Made by a program: the position numbers and the translations under genes
Notes under the pieces: model-generated
What the model was told of the DNA's origin: nothing
Databases searched by the model: none
What the model saw: only the letters and a program-made list of their open reading frames with translations
NCBI GenBank assembly: GCA_942492915.1
Contig: OW818662.1
Location: 1,922,001-1,986,000 of the forward strand
Source: Turneriella sp942492915
Lineage (GTDB): Bacteria; Spirochaetota; Leptospiria; Turneriellales; Turneriellaceae
DNA: 64,000 nucleotides
Direction of reading: 5' to 3'
Shown: positions 17,406 to 26,673 of the stretch, in pieces
Position numbering within the stretch: position 1 is the first letter of the stretch
Layout: the number at the start of each line of letters is the position of its first letter

Positions 17406-18584
17406 GTGCAGCTCGAGCGAGGCCTCGCACTCCTGAATCGTGCAGCGCTGCAGCACCATCATGTGATCGTCGCGGTTTCCGGTGGCGCAGACAGCATGCT
17501 GCTGCTGCACCTTGCCTGCGACGCTCTCGTGGCCATTTCAAATGCACGGCTGACAGCGTGGTATCTTCACCACCACAACCATACACTCGAACCCGAACGT
17601 GACCTCGCTCTCACGGCTGGCGTACGCCATGCCGAAAAATCATTGCCCGGCCGGTTTGTTTTTCTGAGCGATCATGCGGATATCGACCGCATAAGAAAGT
17701 TTCTCGGCACCAGCTGGGAACACGCAGCTTCGATGGCACGGCGTCGGCGTCTGAGGCTTCTTAAACGCCGAATAACTGAAAAATCTAACCAGGAACCCGT
17801 TATCGCGACAGGACACAACTATAGCGACTACTGCGAGACGGCAATGTTGCGGGCCGAACGTAAGATTCCTGCCACCGCGATGCCCGAAGCCAGCGAGGTA
17901 GACGCAGAAACTGATTTTTTGCGCCCCCTCGCTTTTTTGACGCGTGAACAGGTACGCGAGGTAGCCCGCGCGCGCGGCGTTTCGTGGTTTGAAGATATTT
18001 CGAATGAGAATCTGAACATCGCCCGCAACCGGGTGCGCAAGGGCATTGGCGGGGCTGCGATGCAAAATTTGGCAACACCCGGGATAGCTCGTGACCAGAG
18101 GGCTTTTTTCGCGACTTCGCTGCGCGTGGTAAAACCCGATCGCGAACTTCATTTTCCGCGCGAGCTGTATGAGCAACTGTCGACGGCCGAGCGGTCGCGC
18201 GTGGTTTTCAACGCATTTCGCAGGCTTGCGGTCTGCGTTCGTTTCACGCGCAACCATTTCTCGCGCGCCGCGAAACTGCCCTTCTCGCTTCCCCCATTTT
18301 TCGCGCACTATGAGTTTTATGGCAATAACGAAGTGGTGGTATTTCGGCGCGGTCTTGCGCAACCGCTGAGAGCTACGCAGGCACAAGACGGCGACTGCCT
18401 GCGCGGTGACCGCATCACGCGCGCTGTGCGAATCAAAACGGCTTACGGGCACAAGTCAGTCGCAAAAATATTCAGCGAGAGAAGATACTCCCCGCGACAG
18501 CGACGGCAAACACTCGTCTGGATGAATCGCACAAATACAGGTCTTGCCGAGCGTATCGACTTCAGCACAGAGGTCGTGCTTTGA
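17406..18584 (+). CDS. tilS: tRNA(Ile)-lysidine synthetase
   Basis: ATP-dependent N-type PP-loop enzyme that converts the wobble C of tRNA-Ile(CAU) to lysidine. The PP-loop SGGADS is at residues 25-30 from the proposed GTG start, followed by WYLHHHNHTLEPERD and ATGHNYSDYCETAML. The frame is open from 17298 but that would overlap pth by 100 bases and place a long extra tail before the PP-loop. GTG 17406, 7 bases past the pth stop with TGAGG just before it, gives the expected N-terminus. Its last bases overlap the next gene. Confidence 0.9.
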   Translation: MQLERGLALLNRAALQHHHVIVAVSGGADSMLLLHLACDALVAISNARLTAWYLHHHNHTLEPERDLALTAGVRHAEKSLPGRFVFLSDHADIDRIRKFLGTSWEHAASMARRRRLRLLKRRITEKSNQEPVIATGHNYSDYCETAMLRAERKIPATAMPEASEVDAETDFLRPLAFLTREQVREVARARGVSWFEDISNENLNIARNRVRKGIGGAAMQNLATPGIARDQRAFFATSLRVVKPDRELHFPRELYEQLSTAERSRVVFNAFRRLAVCVRFTRNHFSRAAKLPFSLPPFFAHYEFYGNNEVVVFRRGLAQPLRATQAQDGDCLRGDRITRAVRIKTAYGHKSVAKIFSERRYSPRQRRQTLVWMNRTNTGLAERIDFSTEVVL

Positions 18585-19618
18585 GACTCAAGCGCATTCA
18601 GTTTCCGGGAAAAACGCTCATAGTATCGTCGGGTGATGCCAGATACCAACTCTTTGCGCTCTATTTTATTGACCTGTGGCGGCAGAAATTTGTCACCAAA
18701 CCCGATGTCTGCATAACCGGCGAGGCTCGAAATATTCCGCTCATCGATGAATGCGCGTACCTCGTCAATCTACCCGAAACGTTCTTGCAGAAATGGTATT
18801 TTCTGATGGGGCGGCGCTACCAAACAGTTGTGTTTCTGAACCCTGAAGCCCGGCAAGACCTGAGCCTCAAATGGGCAGCGCGCCTTGCCGGCGTGAAACA
18901 GCGCGCAGGATTCGCCCCCCTGCGCTCTTTGCAACCGCTCAACTTCAGCCTGCCTTTCAACGCTGAGAACCACCATTTTGTGCACCAGCTCAAGATATTT
19001 TTCGAACACCTTTCGGGAGAAAAAATAATGAACTGGCAGCTTCCACGGGTCGAGACAGGCAAAGACCGAGAACAGGTAACCGCAGGCGTTATTGCGATCG
19101 ATGTGGCAGATGCGGCGGTGCCGCACCTGATGCCGCAACTGCAGAAACTCATCAATCTGGTTACGCAGCACAGTTCATGCACGCTACTGATTCGGTGCAG
19201 CGGCAGTGCGGCAGACCAGCGTGTGCAGCAGATGGCGAGAGAAATCAGTACGCTCATGACCGAGCGCGCGATCGGGCACACGCACCTTGTTCTGAATCCC
19301 CCCGCGGAGCAATTGCCTTCGCTTCTCGCCGGGGCGCCGTGGGTAACCGGGGTAGACGCCGTTGCGCTCAATCTCGCGGGTTTTCTGGGCATAGCGAGCC
19401 TCAGCGTCTTCGGCCCCCTGAACGAGCGCGTCTGGCAACCGTTCTCGACCCGGGCTCGCGTGCTAACGGGTGATTTTGCCTGCCGACCCTGCACGCGCTA
19501 CCCGGGCAAGATCACATGCACTAACAGCGATGAGTGGCAATGCATGCGAGGATTAACAGGCGAACTCTGGGCGGCGACGCTGACGGCGATGGCTCGCCGT
19601 ACCACTAATGTGACATAA
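18581..19618 (+). CDS. Glycosyltransferase family 9 (heptosyltransferase-like)
   Basis: 345 residues, GT-B type. The N-terminal part (TLIVSSGDARYQLFALYF, QTVVFLNPEARQDLSLKWAARLAG) and the C-terminal nucleotide-sugar half (WVTGVDAVALNLAGFLGIASLSVFGP, then CRPCTRYP) follow the ADP-heptose:LPS heptosyltransferase pattern. It probably adds sugar to an envelope glycolipid. The start is TTG 18581, overlapping the tilS stop by 4 bases. The acceptor and donor are unknown. Confidence 0.8.
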   Translation: MRLKRIQFPGKTLIVSSGDARYQLFALYFIDLWRQKFVTKPDVCITGEARNIPLIDECAYLVNLPETFLQKWYFLMGRRYQTVVFLNPEARQDLSLKWAARLAGVKQRAGFAPLRSLQPLNFSLPFNAENHHFVHQLKIFFEHLSGEKIMNWQLPRVETGKDREQVTAGVIAIDVADAAVPHLMPQLQKLINLVTQHSSCTLLIRCSGSAADQRVQQMAREISTLMTERAIGHTHLVLNPPAEQLPSLLAGAPWVTGVDAVALNLAGFLGIASLSVFGPLNERVWQPFSTRARVLTGDFACRPCTRYPGKITCTNSDEWQCMRGLTGELWAATLTAMARRTTNVT

Positions 19619-19713
19619 TATGCTTGCCCGGACACCGGGATATTCGCCGGCTGGGTTTTGAGTTCGTAAATTGCCGACCAAAAGGAAGGTGGTATACGTC
19701 TAACGATTATAAG

Positions 19714-21009
19714 ATGAAAGCCGGTATCCGGTCTAAGGTATTGTGGTCGCAAACCGCGTGGCTGTTGCTGGCGGCCTCGGGCACGGGCTACGGTGCCCTT
19801 CACGCCAAACCTCGGGTAGAAAAGAAGCCTGCAGTCGATGTGCTTGCCGAAGCCGAAGGCAAGGTGTTACGCTGGCACTTTAACGCGGGCGAAATACTCG
19901 AACTCAAAAAATTCTCTGAACAGGTGGTAAAAACGGGCTCAGCATCGCAGAAGCGCTCGGTCTTCCATCGCGTGCTTCTCGAATCCCGTTCGGCAGAACC
20001 CGCGCAGGGTTACCAGCTCGAAGGTACGTTTACGACGCTGGTGCGCGGGTCAGCATCGGATAGCCCGTTCACGGAGACAGAACGCCACATCGCAAGTTTT
20101 TTCCTGACTCCCGCCGGGCAGTTCACGGTCCCGGGCGACCAGTTCATGCCCAACATCAGGTCGGTGCCAACTTTTTCAGAGAACCGCGACCCTGCCCTAA
20201 AAGAAGAAAGCGGTATGGATCCGGGAGCAACATGGGAAAAACCCGGCGAAGAGGTGATGCGCTTTTCTAAGCTGATCTCGGTTCCTTTCAATGTGCGTTA
20301 CGAATACCGGGGCCTCGAAAATGTCAAATCAGAAGACGGAGAGAAGAATTGCCACAAATTCATCGCTAACTATGAGCTTAACTTCGGCGACGCAGAACAG
20401 AGTGGCCCGCGGGTATTCGGTTACGTGACCTCAGTCTGGTTCTGGGACGCCGCTCAGGGTATCCCCTACTACGCGCAAGAAGATTACAACGTCATTATTG
20501 TCAACGAAGCGGGCCTTGCGAACGAATTCAAAATCAAGAGCCGCAGCTATTACCGAAAGTTTCAGGCCAGATCTGATGCCGATAAGCTCGCTCTTGCCGA
20601 AAAACTGCAGACCGAACTCGTTTCAGAAAATCCGCAGATTTCTGTGCGCGTCACCGATAAGGGTGTGGCGATATCTCTGCCTGAAGTTTTCTTCGACACC
20701 GACAGCGCCAAGCTTAGCGGTGATGCAAAGGCCGCGCTGAAACAGATCGTAAAGCCGCTCACGGCGGCAAAGAGTCGCCACATTCGAGTGCGTGGGCACA
20801 CCGACAGCACGGGGGATGAAAAGTACAACCAGCAGCTCTCTGAAAAGAGGGCCGAAACTGTGGCAGATTACCTGATCAATAAAGGCGATCTGAATCCCGA
20901 TACGCTCAGTTATGAAGGCCGGGGAGCGCTTGACCCGATTGCAGATAACTCAATCGCCGACGGTCGCGCAAAAAACCGACGCGTCGAAATTATTCTGCTC
21001 GACAAATAA
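19714..21009 (+). CDS. OmpA-domain envelope protein
   Basis: 431 residues from ATG 19714. An N-terminal hydrophobic stretch (LWSQTAWLLLAASGTGYGALHA) looks like a signal peptide. The middle 250 residues are unrecognised. Residues 320-431 are a peptidoglycan-binding OmpA/MotB domain: DTDSAKLSGDAKAAL, RGHTDSTGD, NQQLSEKRAETVADYL and the closing NRRVEI. It should tie the outer membrane or periplasm to the cell wall. An upstream ATG at 19624 is in frame but gives a non-secretory N-terminus. Confidence 0.85.
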   Translation: MKAGIRSKVLWSQTAWLLLAASGTGYGALHAKPRVEKKPAVDVLAEAEGKVLRWHFNAGEILELKKFSEQVVKTGSASQKRSVFHRVLLESRSAEPAQGYQLEGTFTTLVRGSASDSPFTETERHIASFFLTPAGQFTVPGDQFMPNIRSVPTFSENRDPALKEESGMDPGATWEKPGEEVMRFSKLISVPFNVRYEYRGLENVKSEDGEKNCHKFIANYELNFGDAEQSGPRVFGYVTSVWFWDAAQGIPYYAQEDYNVIIVNEAGLANEFKIKSRSYYRKFQARSDADKLALAEKLQTELVSENPQISVRVTDKGVAISLPEVFFDTDSAKLSGDAKAALKQIVKPLTAAKSRHIRVRGHTDSTGDEKYNQQLSEKRAETVADYLINKGDLNPDTLSYEGRGALDPIADNSIADGRAKNRRVEIILLDK

Positions 21010-21044
21010 AATTGCGACCACGCGGCGAAAACAACCGTACGTGA

Positions 21045-24002
21045 CTACTGCAAGACCTGACCATTCCTGTCGATGCGGTAGATGACCACATCGGGATTCT
21101 TCCTGTCACCCGTCTGAAAGGCCAGCGCACAGACGCCCCTTCTGTTTACCCGCATTTCGATTAGTTGCATCGCAGGGGCGGGAAAAAGCCGCGTGTAAAG
21201 GCGATGTCCGCCGGCATCTGCGCAGAGCACATACACATCTGAGTTTTTTCCCGGGTTCGAATGCTGCTGCCCGTGCATCGCGCCTGAGGTGCGGCCCGCA
21301 GCACAGACATAGCCGTCGCTTGCTGCGATGCGCTCGCTCGTCAGGTTTTCGTCACCGGCAAAATTACGCGTCCAGCGGGTTGTTCCGTCAACGTCTTCTG
21401 CGCTAAGCGAAATACCCCGTCGCGCGGCGAGACGACTAAAATCCGCTGTATAAAAACGCAATCCCGCAGGCGAGAGCGCAAGCGCCCTAAAAGAGCGTTT
21501 GGTCAGCCGGCCGGTTGTTTTGCCCGTTTCTGCATTATAATACAGATTTTGAGCCGGCAGCGCGACGTTACCGTCGGGTAAGATCTGCATTTCGGTTGCA
21601 CGATCGCTGCGGCTGGTCTCTGCCGCCTCAAGCGCGCCGGCGCTGGACAGCCTGCGCACGCTGCGGCGGCCCGCAAATTCTGCGTAGAGCAGAATATTTC
21701 CCTGCGCATCGGGGCCGACGGCAAGCGCCTGCGAACGCTGGCAACTGCCCGCTTTTCCCCAGGTGTTCTCCCAGCGGGGCGCCAGCGAACTGTCGAGCTG
21801 CATCACGTAGATGACAAAATTCTGCCCGGCTTTGCATTTTGTATCTGCCACGCCGTCAATTTCGCCGGGCCTGACCCCCGCTATCACAACACCCTCGCCT
21901 GCGGCAACCATCGCCTGAATTTTCGGAAACTCTTGTCGCACCCTGACGCGCATATCGTCATCGAGTCTGAAAATGCGCGTGGTGTTACCCTGCGATGCAG
22001 CGGCGTAGAAATCACGATCGGCGCTGCTGAGGCCGATCAGCCGGTCGCCTTCCGTGGTTGTCAGCATCGGCTCAATGCCGACGCCGTATGCCGGCGCAGG
22101 TAGATTTGCCGAAGCTATCGGTTGCCAACCGACCTGCGCCGCCAAATCATGCGCACTGCGGCCCGCAGAGTTTCTGATTGTGACCGAAGCGCCGAAATTT
22201 ACGAGCGACTCAAAGAACTGCTGTGCGGCTTCGAGATCGGGATTGTTGTCTTTGCCGGCAGCGAGATGCAGAGCGGTGTCCCCTGCGTTATTCTGAAAAT
22301 CAGGATGCTGGTAGCTCAGCACGAGGTTTAGCCATTCGGCGAGTTCCTGATTTTTGAGACGGCTGTAACGGCTGCTAAGCGCGAGTTTGTGCAAGAGCGT
22401 GTTACCCTGCAGATCTTTTGCCTCGCTCTGTGCACCAGCCTTCAGAAATGCGTCAGCCATCTTGAAATTCTTGCGGTTCAGTGCATAGGCCAGCGCGTTG
22501 TTGCCGTAGAGGTTGCCCGTATTGATATTCGCCCCCGCCTTTTTCAAGACAGTCAGCAGCTCGACGGTCTTGCCGTTCACTGCGCCTGACTTGGCGATCT
22601 CCATCATGAGCGGCGTGCCGCGCCCCTCATCACTGACCGATACCCCAAGTGAGATCAACGCCCTGGTGGTCGCGGGGTCTTGTCTACCGATCGCAAGCGA
22701 GAGCGGTGTTTCACCCGCGTTGTTCTTTTGTTCAAGATTCGCGCCGCGGTCTTTGAGCAGCTTTAGAATTCCGCCAGCGCCGCCGCGAGCCGCAAAATGC
22801 GCTGCAGTATTGCCGCTGTCACCGGCAATATTGACGTCGGTGAATTTTAACACGATCAGCTTCATCGTACCCAGCTGGTTTCTCTGCGCCGTCGTGTGGA
22901 GTACCAGATTTCCGGTTTTGTCCCGCGTATTCACATCCGCGCCCTTTTCAAGCAAATCTGCTACCTGCTTGTATCTTCCCGATTCAGACTGTTCGAACAG
23001 CATTACCCGGCCGCTCGCCGACAGCGTATTCGGGTTGGCGCCCGCGTCGAGCAGCAAGCGAAAGAGTTTCGCTCGGGAAGGCGTCACCCGGGCCATAATA
23101 TTCTGGTGAGCGATCTGCATCAGTGTCTTGCCGGCGCCGTCGCGCGTTTCGACGGATAATCCGCGGGCCAGCAGCACCGTCACAAGATCAGGAACCGTCT
23201 GCTTCACGCAGATGACGAGAGGCGAATTGGCCTCTGCATCAGCTGCATCGAGGCTCGCACCGGCGTCGATAATCAGCTTCGCGTACGCAATTCTTTCCCG
23301 TTTAATCAGCTCAATCAGTAATGCCTGGCCGCTTTTTTCGTGCACCGCATTGACGTTGGCGCCTGCCTTGACGAGCGCCTCAAACGGCTTCAGTTGGTTT
23401 GAATCGTAGGCGACATTCAAAGGCGAATTCGGGGCAGAATTGACATTTGCACCTGCGGCAATTAACGCCAGAGCGAGATCGGCTCGCCTCAATTTGATCG
23501 TGCGGCTGAGCGGCGCGAAGCCTTCACTATCTGCGCGATTTAGGTCAGCGCCGAGCTTAATAAGTGAGTCGACTGCGGCTTTCTTGCCGAGCACCGCGGC
23601 AAACATTAGCGGCGTCTGCCCTTTTGCATTGACGGCATTCTTATCGGCTCCCTTCTCTGCAACAGCGTTCACAATTGCGGCGGAGTTGCGTGCTTTGGTC
23701 CCCAGATGCATGCACGAATTTTCATCTGCGTCGCGGGCCGAGAGGTCAGCCTGGTGCACTGCAAGCCATTCAAACAGAGTGACGCTACCGGCTTCACATG
23801 CGTAATGCAGTGCGCGCCTGCCTTTTTCATCGGGCGCATTCACATCGACTGAGCCCAGAGCGTGCGCCTTCTCGGCGGCTTTCACATTGCCGCGTTTGAT
23901 CGCCGCGAGAAAGTCTTCTTGTGGTCCCGCATAAATTAAGGTGTTAAGTACGGTTATCGCAGCAAGGCTGCGATAACCGTACTTAATTAACTGCGCGCTC
24001 AT
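21045..24002 (-). CDS. Large secreted ankyrin-repeat protein with propeller-like C-terminus
   Basis: 985 residues. A probable signal peptide (MSAQLIKYGYRSLAAITVLN) is followed by about 17 ankyrin repeats over residues 30-630, recognisable by recurring GADVN/GANVN, G-x-T-P/L and A-x-x-G patterns. The last 330 residues have no ankyrin pattern and instead show repeated strand-turn elements (GNILLYAEFAGRRSVRRLSS, YVCAAGRTSG) like a beta-propeller. Start ATG 24002 overlaps the stop of the upstream M23 gene (ATGA), so translation is probably coupled. The signal-peptide codons lie inside a 20-bp hairpin. Role unknown; likely a periplasmic or surface interaction protein. Confidence 0.85.
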   Translation of the reverse strand: MSAQLIKYGYRSLAAITVLNTLIYAGPQEDFLAAIKRGNVKAAEKAHALGSVDVNAPDEKGRRALHYACEAGSVTLFEWLAVHQADLSARDADENSCMHLGTKARNSAAIVNAVAEKGADKNAVNAKGQTPLMFAAVLGKKAAVDSLIKLGADLNRADSEGFAPLSRTIKLRRADLALALIAAGANVNSAPNSPLNVAYDSNQLKPFEALVKAGANVNAVHEKSGQALLIELIKRERIAYAKLIIDAGASLDAADAEANSPLVICVKQTVPDLVTVLLARGLSVETRDGAGKTLMQIAHQNIMARVTPSRAKLFRLLLDAGANPNTLSASGRVMLFEQSESGRYKQVADLLEKGADVNTRDKTGNLVLHTTAQRNQLGTMKLIVLKFTDVNIAGDSGNTAAHFAARGGAGGILKLLKDRGANLEQKNNAGETPLSLAIGRQDPATTRALISLGVSVSDEGRGTPLMMEIAKSGAVNGKTVELLTVLKKAGANINTGNLYGNNALAYALNRKNFKMADAFLKAGAQSEAKDLQGNTLLHKLALSSRYSRLKNQELAEWLNLVLSYQHPDFQNNAGDTALHLAAGKDNNPDLEAAQQFFESLVNFGASVTIRNSAGRSAHDLAAQVGWQPIASANLPAPAYGVGIEPMLTTTEGDRLIGLSSADRDFYAAASQGNTTRIFRLDDDMRVRVRQEFPKIQAMVAAGEGVVIAGVRPGEIDGVADTKCKAGQNFVIYVMQLDSSLAPRWENTWGKAGSCQRSQALAVGPDAQGNILLYAEFAGRRSVRRLSSAGALEAAETSRSDRATEMQILPDGNVALPAQNLYYNAETGKTTGRLTKRSFRALALSPAGLRFYTADFSRLAARRGISLSAEDVDGTTRWTRNFAGDENLTSERIAASDGYVCAAGRTSGAMHGQQHSNPGKNSDVYVLCADAGGHRLYTRLFPAPAMQLIEMRVNRRGVCALAFQTGDRKNPDVVIYRIDRNGQVLQ
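23944..23986. repeat. 20-bp-stem inverted repeat inside the start of the ankyrin gene
   Basis: TTAAGTACGGTTATCGCAGC at 23944-23963 pairs perfectly with 23967-23986 across a 3-base loop. It lies about 16-58 bases inside the coding sequence, over the signal-peptide codons, so the mRNA would fold just after the start codon. Confidence 0.9.
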
Positions 24003-25300
24003 TGGCCTGGCACTTCCTGTGCTTCGGGGAAAGGCACGTAGACGTCGGGGTTGAAGTGGGTGTCATTGTAATTGGTTCTGACTTCGAAATGCAAATGGTT
24101 TCCTGTTGAATTGCCGGTAGTACCTACCTCGCCGATGACTTCGCCGGCAGTGACGCGGTCGCCTGCAAACTTCAGGCGTTTGCGCTGGTGTGCGTAATAC
24201 GACACCAATCCGTTCTCATGGCGCACCACGGTAAGAATGCCGTAACCCGTAGTGTCGTTCTGTACTTCAACGACTCCGTCTGCCGCCGCGTAGATCGGCG
24301 TGCCGCCCGAAGCCGCGAGGTCGACGCCGGTGTGGAACGAAGGGACACCAGTGATCGGATGCTTGCGCCCACCGTATTTGCTGGTGCGCCGGTAACTCGA
24401 CGAGTCGAGCGGAAGTATGAACGGTTTGTCGAGACTATCTGAACTCATCGTATACCCTGAGCTCGAGAGAAATCCGCCGAACACCCAGCCATCGATTCCA
24501 TCTGCCTGAACGCGCACCCAAACCGATCTGAGGCCCGCAATGCTCTCCCAGCTGTTCTGGCGATCAACGATGCGGACGCTCTTGCCCTGGCGCAGGCGGC
24601 CGATTACCGTGCCATACGCGCTGGGCTCATCGCGCACACCGAGGTAAGGCGGCTTGACGGTCTTTGAACTGCCCCCGCTTATATGGTTCGGATCTTCTTT
24701 CGGTTCATTTTGCGGGCCCGCACTTTCTACCCGGGGTTCGTCACCAAGATACCCTGAAAACACCCAACCCTCCACTTCATCAAGGGCACGAACGCGCGCC
24801 CACTTTGCAGCCCTGCCGTCGATATAGTCATCGTTGTCTGACATTTCAAGAATCGTCACCTGTGTATTTCTGACCAGCATGCCCGCTTCAGGTGCGCTTC
24901 GCTCAGGTCTGGTTCGCACGTAAAGCGCGTCGGCTGTCACATAGGACTTCTTTTCAATATCGCGAAATGCAACAGACACTTCGGGTTCTGCCTGCAGCTC
25001 TTTGGAAAGCATCGCGAGCCGCACATAACCTTCGCGGCCGTCTTCGGCACGAATGCGCACCCAGGCCTGCGACAGATCGGTCAGTTCGAGGGCCTCTTCG
25101 GTATAGACGACCGTAACAATTTCATTCACCGCGAGATTTTTGAGTGGATTGCCTGACTTCTCAGATGGCGCAGATAGCATGGGGGTGTATTGTTTGACAT
25201 ACACGCGGCCCGCCGCCGACAACGGCAGCACGCCCAGCATGAAGAACGACAGGGCCAAAAGCTGTTTTGCAGCACCGATTCGCAGAATACCGTCTAGCAT
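23999..25300 (-). CDS. Secreted SH3-domain M23 (LytM) peptidoglycan endopeptidase
   Basis: 433 residues. A signal peptide (LLALSFFMLGVLPLSAAG) precedes three bacterial SH3-type repeats at roughly 35-105, 125-195 and 205-280. The C-terminal M23 domain (310-425) has the zinc site as HTGVD (His, Asp) and HLHFEV, with the glycine-rich turn GTTGNSTGNH. It should cleave peptide cross-links in murein; the SH3 repeats probably bind the wall. It is divergent from the Spy-like operon and coupled to the ankyrin gene. Confidence 0.92.
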   Translation of the reverse strand: MLDGILRIGAAKQLLALSFFMLGVLPLSAAGRVYVKQYTPMLSAPSEKSGNPLKNLAVNEIVTVVYTEEALELTDLSQAWVRIRAEDGREGYVRLAMLSKELQAEPEVSVAFRDIEKKSYVTADALYVRTRPERSAPEAGMLVRNTQVTILEMSDNDDYIDGRAAKWARVRALDEVEGWVFSGYLGDEPRVESAGPQNEPKEDPNHISGGSSKTVKPPYLGVRDEPSAYGTVIGRLRQGKSVRIVDRQNSWESIAGLRSVWVRVQADGIDGWVFGGFLSSSGYTMSSDSLDKPFILPLDSSSYRRTSKYGGRKHPITGVPSFHTGVDLAASGGTPIYAAADGVVEVQNDTTGYGILTVVRHENGLVSYYAHQRKRLKFAGDRVTAGEVIGEVGTTGNSTGNHLHFEVRTNYNDTHFNPDVYVPFPEAQEVPGQ

Positions 25301-25343
25301 ATCTACGGTCGTGCAATTGCGAGAAAAAACGTAAAGCGCTTTT

Positions 25344-25370
25344 GGAACTTTTTGTTATATTCAGGGTCTG
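25344..25370 (+). promoter_or_regulatory. ECF-type (sigmaE-like) promoter
   Basis: GGAACTT at 25344-25350 followed 17 bases after GGAAC by GTCTG at 25366-25370 matches the general ECF-sigma pattern (GGAAC near -35, GTCT/TCTGA near -10). It lies about 55 bases upstream of the gene trio that encodes an ECF sigma factor, so autoregulation is the natural reading. Confidence 0.6.
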
Positions 25371-25425
25371 CTGTGTTATTGGAGGCCAGGCAGGCCTCTG
25401 GACGATGAGGAGCAAAACGGGTACT

Positions 25426-25881
25426 ATGAACCAGAATAAATTCAAGAATTTTCGCACAATGATGATGGTTTTCGCTGCTGTGGCGGCAGTCACGGCGATT
25501 TCGTGCCGCGGGTGGAAACACAAATCACCCGAAGAACGCGCAGAATGGGTGACGAAGAAAATCACCAAAGAACTCGATCTCAACGACCAACAGAAGCAGA
25601 CTCTGCAGGCGATCAAATCTGACCTGCTGGCAAAACATGCGGCTGAACGGGGCGAACGCGACGCACAGCTTCAGCAATTGACGGCGCTAATGCGCCAGAA
25701 TACGATCGACAAAGCGAGACTCGCCGACCTGAAAAAGAAACACCGCCAGATGCGAGACAAAGCCGAAGACTATTTTCTCGAAAAAATTGTGGAGTTTCAC
25801 GGCGTACTGACTTCCGAACAGCGCAATAAATCTGCAGACCTCATGCAGAAATATTTTCAGAAATTCATGGGAGAGAAATAA
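25426..25881 (+). CDS. Spy/CpxP/CnrX-like periplasmic lipoprotein
   Basis: 151 residues from ATG 25426. A signal sequence with lipobox AISC is followed by an all-helical protein with two LTxxQ-type motifs, LDLNDQQKQTLQ and LTSEQRNK, as in CpxP, Spy and the metal-sensing CnrX/NccX proteins. These bind unfolded proteins or metals in the periplasm. It is the first gene of a unit with an ECF sigma factor and a small one-helix membrane protein, the same ingredients as CnrYXH. A start at 25405 is possible; AGGAG at 25408-25412 favours 25426 but the spacing is long. Confidence 0.75.
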   Translation: MNQNKFKNFRTMMMVFAAVAAVTAISCRGWKHKSPEERAEWVTKKITKELDLNDQQKQTLQAIKSDLLAKHAAERGERDAQLQQLTALMRQNTIDKARLADLKKKHRQMRDKAEDYFLEKIVEFHGVLTSEQRNKSADLMQKYFQKFMGEK

Positions 25882-25897
25882 CCTCCGAAGAAATTCG

Positions 25898-26392
25898 ATG
25901 GAATTCGCGCAGATAATCGAAGAGACCCGAAGACCGGTACTTGCGGCAATCCGCAGGTATCTGGATTCCCGGTATACCTATGCGATTGATGACGTCGCGC
26001 AAGAGGTGTATCTTCGGGCATACAAAGCGCTTACGCGAAACAAACTGCAAGATGAATCAAAACTGCGCTCTTACCTTTACACCATAGCAAAGAACGAATC
26101 GCTTCGCATGAATTCGCGCTGCCGCCGTGAAGAACACAAGGCCGAAAAATTTCTCGATGCGAAACGCGAGCGTCTGAGATACACCGACGCTCTGCCCGCT
26201 GAAGCATTTGACGAGCGCGACGCGCTGTTTCAGGCTCTGGACAATCTGCCTGAACATTATGCGCGCGTCATCGAGCTGACCTTGCTCGGCTTTACCGCAA
26301 GAGAAATCGTAGACAAACTCGAGATAAAACCAGGAACTGTCAAGTCGCGTCTGTCGCGTGGCCTGACGATCTTGAGACAGAGATTGGCATGA
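25898..26392 (+). CDS. ECF-type RNA polymerase sigma factor
   Basis: 164 residues. Region 2 includes YAIDDVAQEVYLRAYKAL and YLYTIAKNESLRMN; region 4 has LPEHYARVIELTLLGFTAREIV and a helix-turn-helix ending in GTVKSRLSRG. No region 3 or extra domain, as expected for the extracytoplasmic-function class. It follows the Spy-like gene by 16 bases and overlaps the next small gene (ATGA). Together with the GGAAC promoter upstream this suggests an envelope-stress or metal-responsive regulon. Confidence 0.93.
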   Translation: MEFAQIIEETRRPVLAAIRRYLDSRYTYAIDDVAQEVYLRAYKALTRNKLQDESKLRSYLYTIAKNESLRMNSRCRREEHKAEKFLDAKRERLRYTDALPAEAFDERDALFQALDNLPEHYARVIELTLLGFTAREIVDKLEIKPGTVKSRLSRGLTILRQRLA

Positions 26393-26673
26393 GGCAACAC
26401 ATGAAAGAAGAAAAACGTAATGCAATGTCGCGGGAAATCGCCGACCGCTTGCGAAGCCCCACATGGTCCGTTGAGCTGCAGCAAAAAGTTGAAACAGCCC
26501 GGCGGCAAAAGAATCAGAGCCGCGCGCGGCTTCTGGTTGCTATGGCATTTTTCAGCGTTGCCGGCTGGCTCACGACAGATGAGTTACTCGAAGAAGCAAA
26601 CAGTCCCGACAACATATACGCAATGGTAGAAGACGTCACATTTTCACCTTTTCCCGGACCGCTGGTTGAATAA
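26389..26673 (+). CDS. Small one-helix membrane protein, candidate anti-sigma factor
   Basis: 94 residues (83-90 if it starts at ATG 26401). A charged cytoplasmic N-terminus (EIADRLRSPTWSVELQQKVE) is followed by one membrane helix (ARLLVAMAFFSVAGWL) and a short acidic periplasmic tail. No zinc-binding HxxxCxxC motif is present. Position straight after the sigma gene, size and topology fit CnrY-like anti-sigma factors. The role is inferred from context, as no sequence signature proves it. Confidence 0.6.
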   Translation: MRQHMKEEKRNAMSREIADRLRSPTWSVELQQKVETARRQKNQSRARLLVAMAFFSVAGWLTTDELLEEANSPDNIYAMVEDVTFSPFPGPLVE

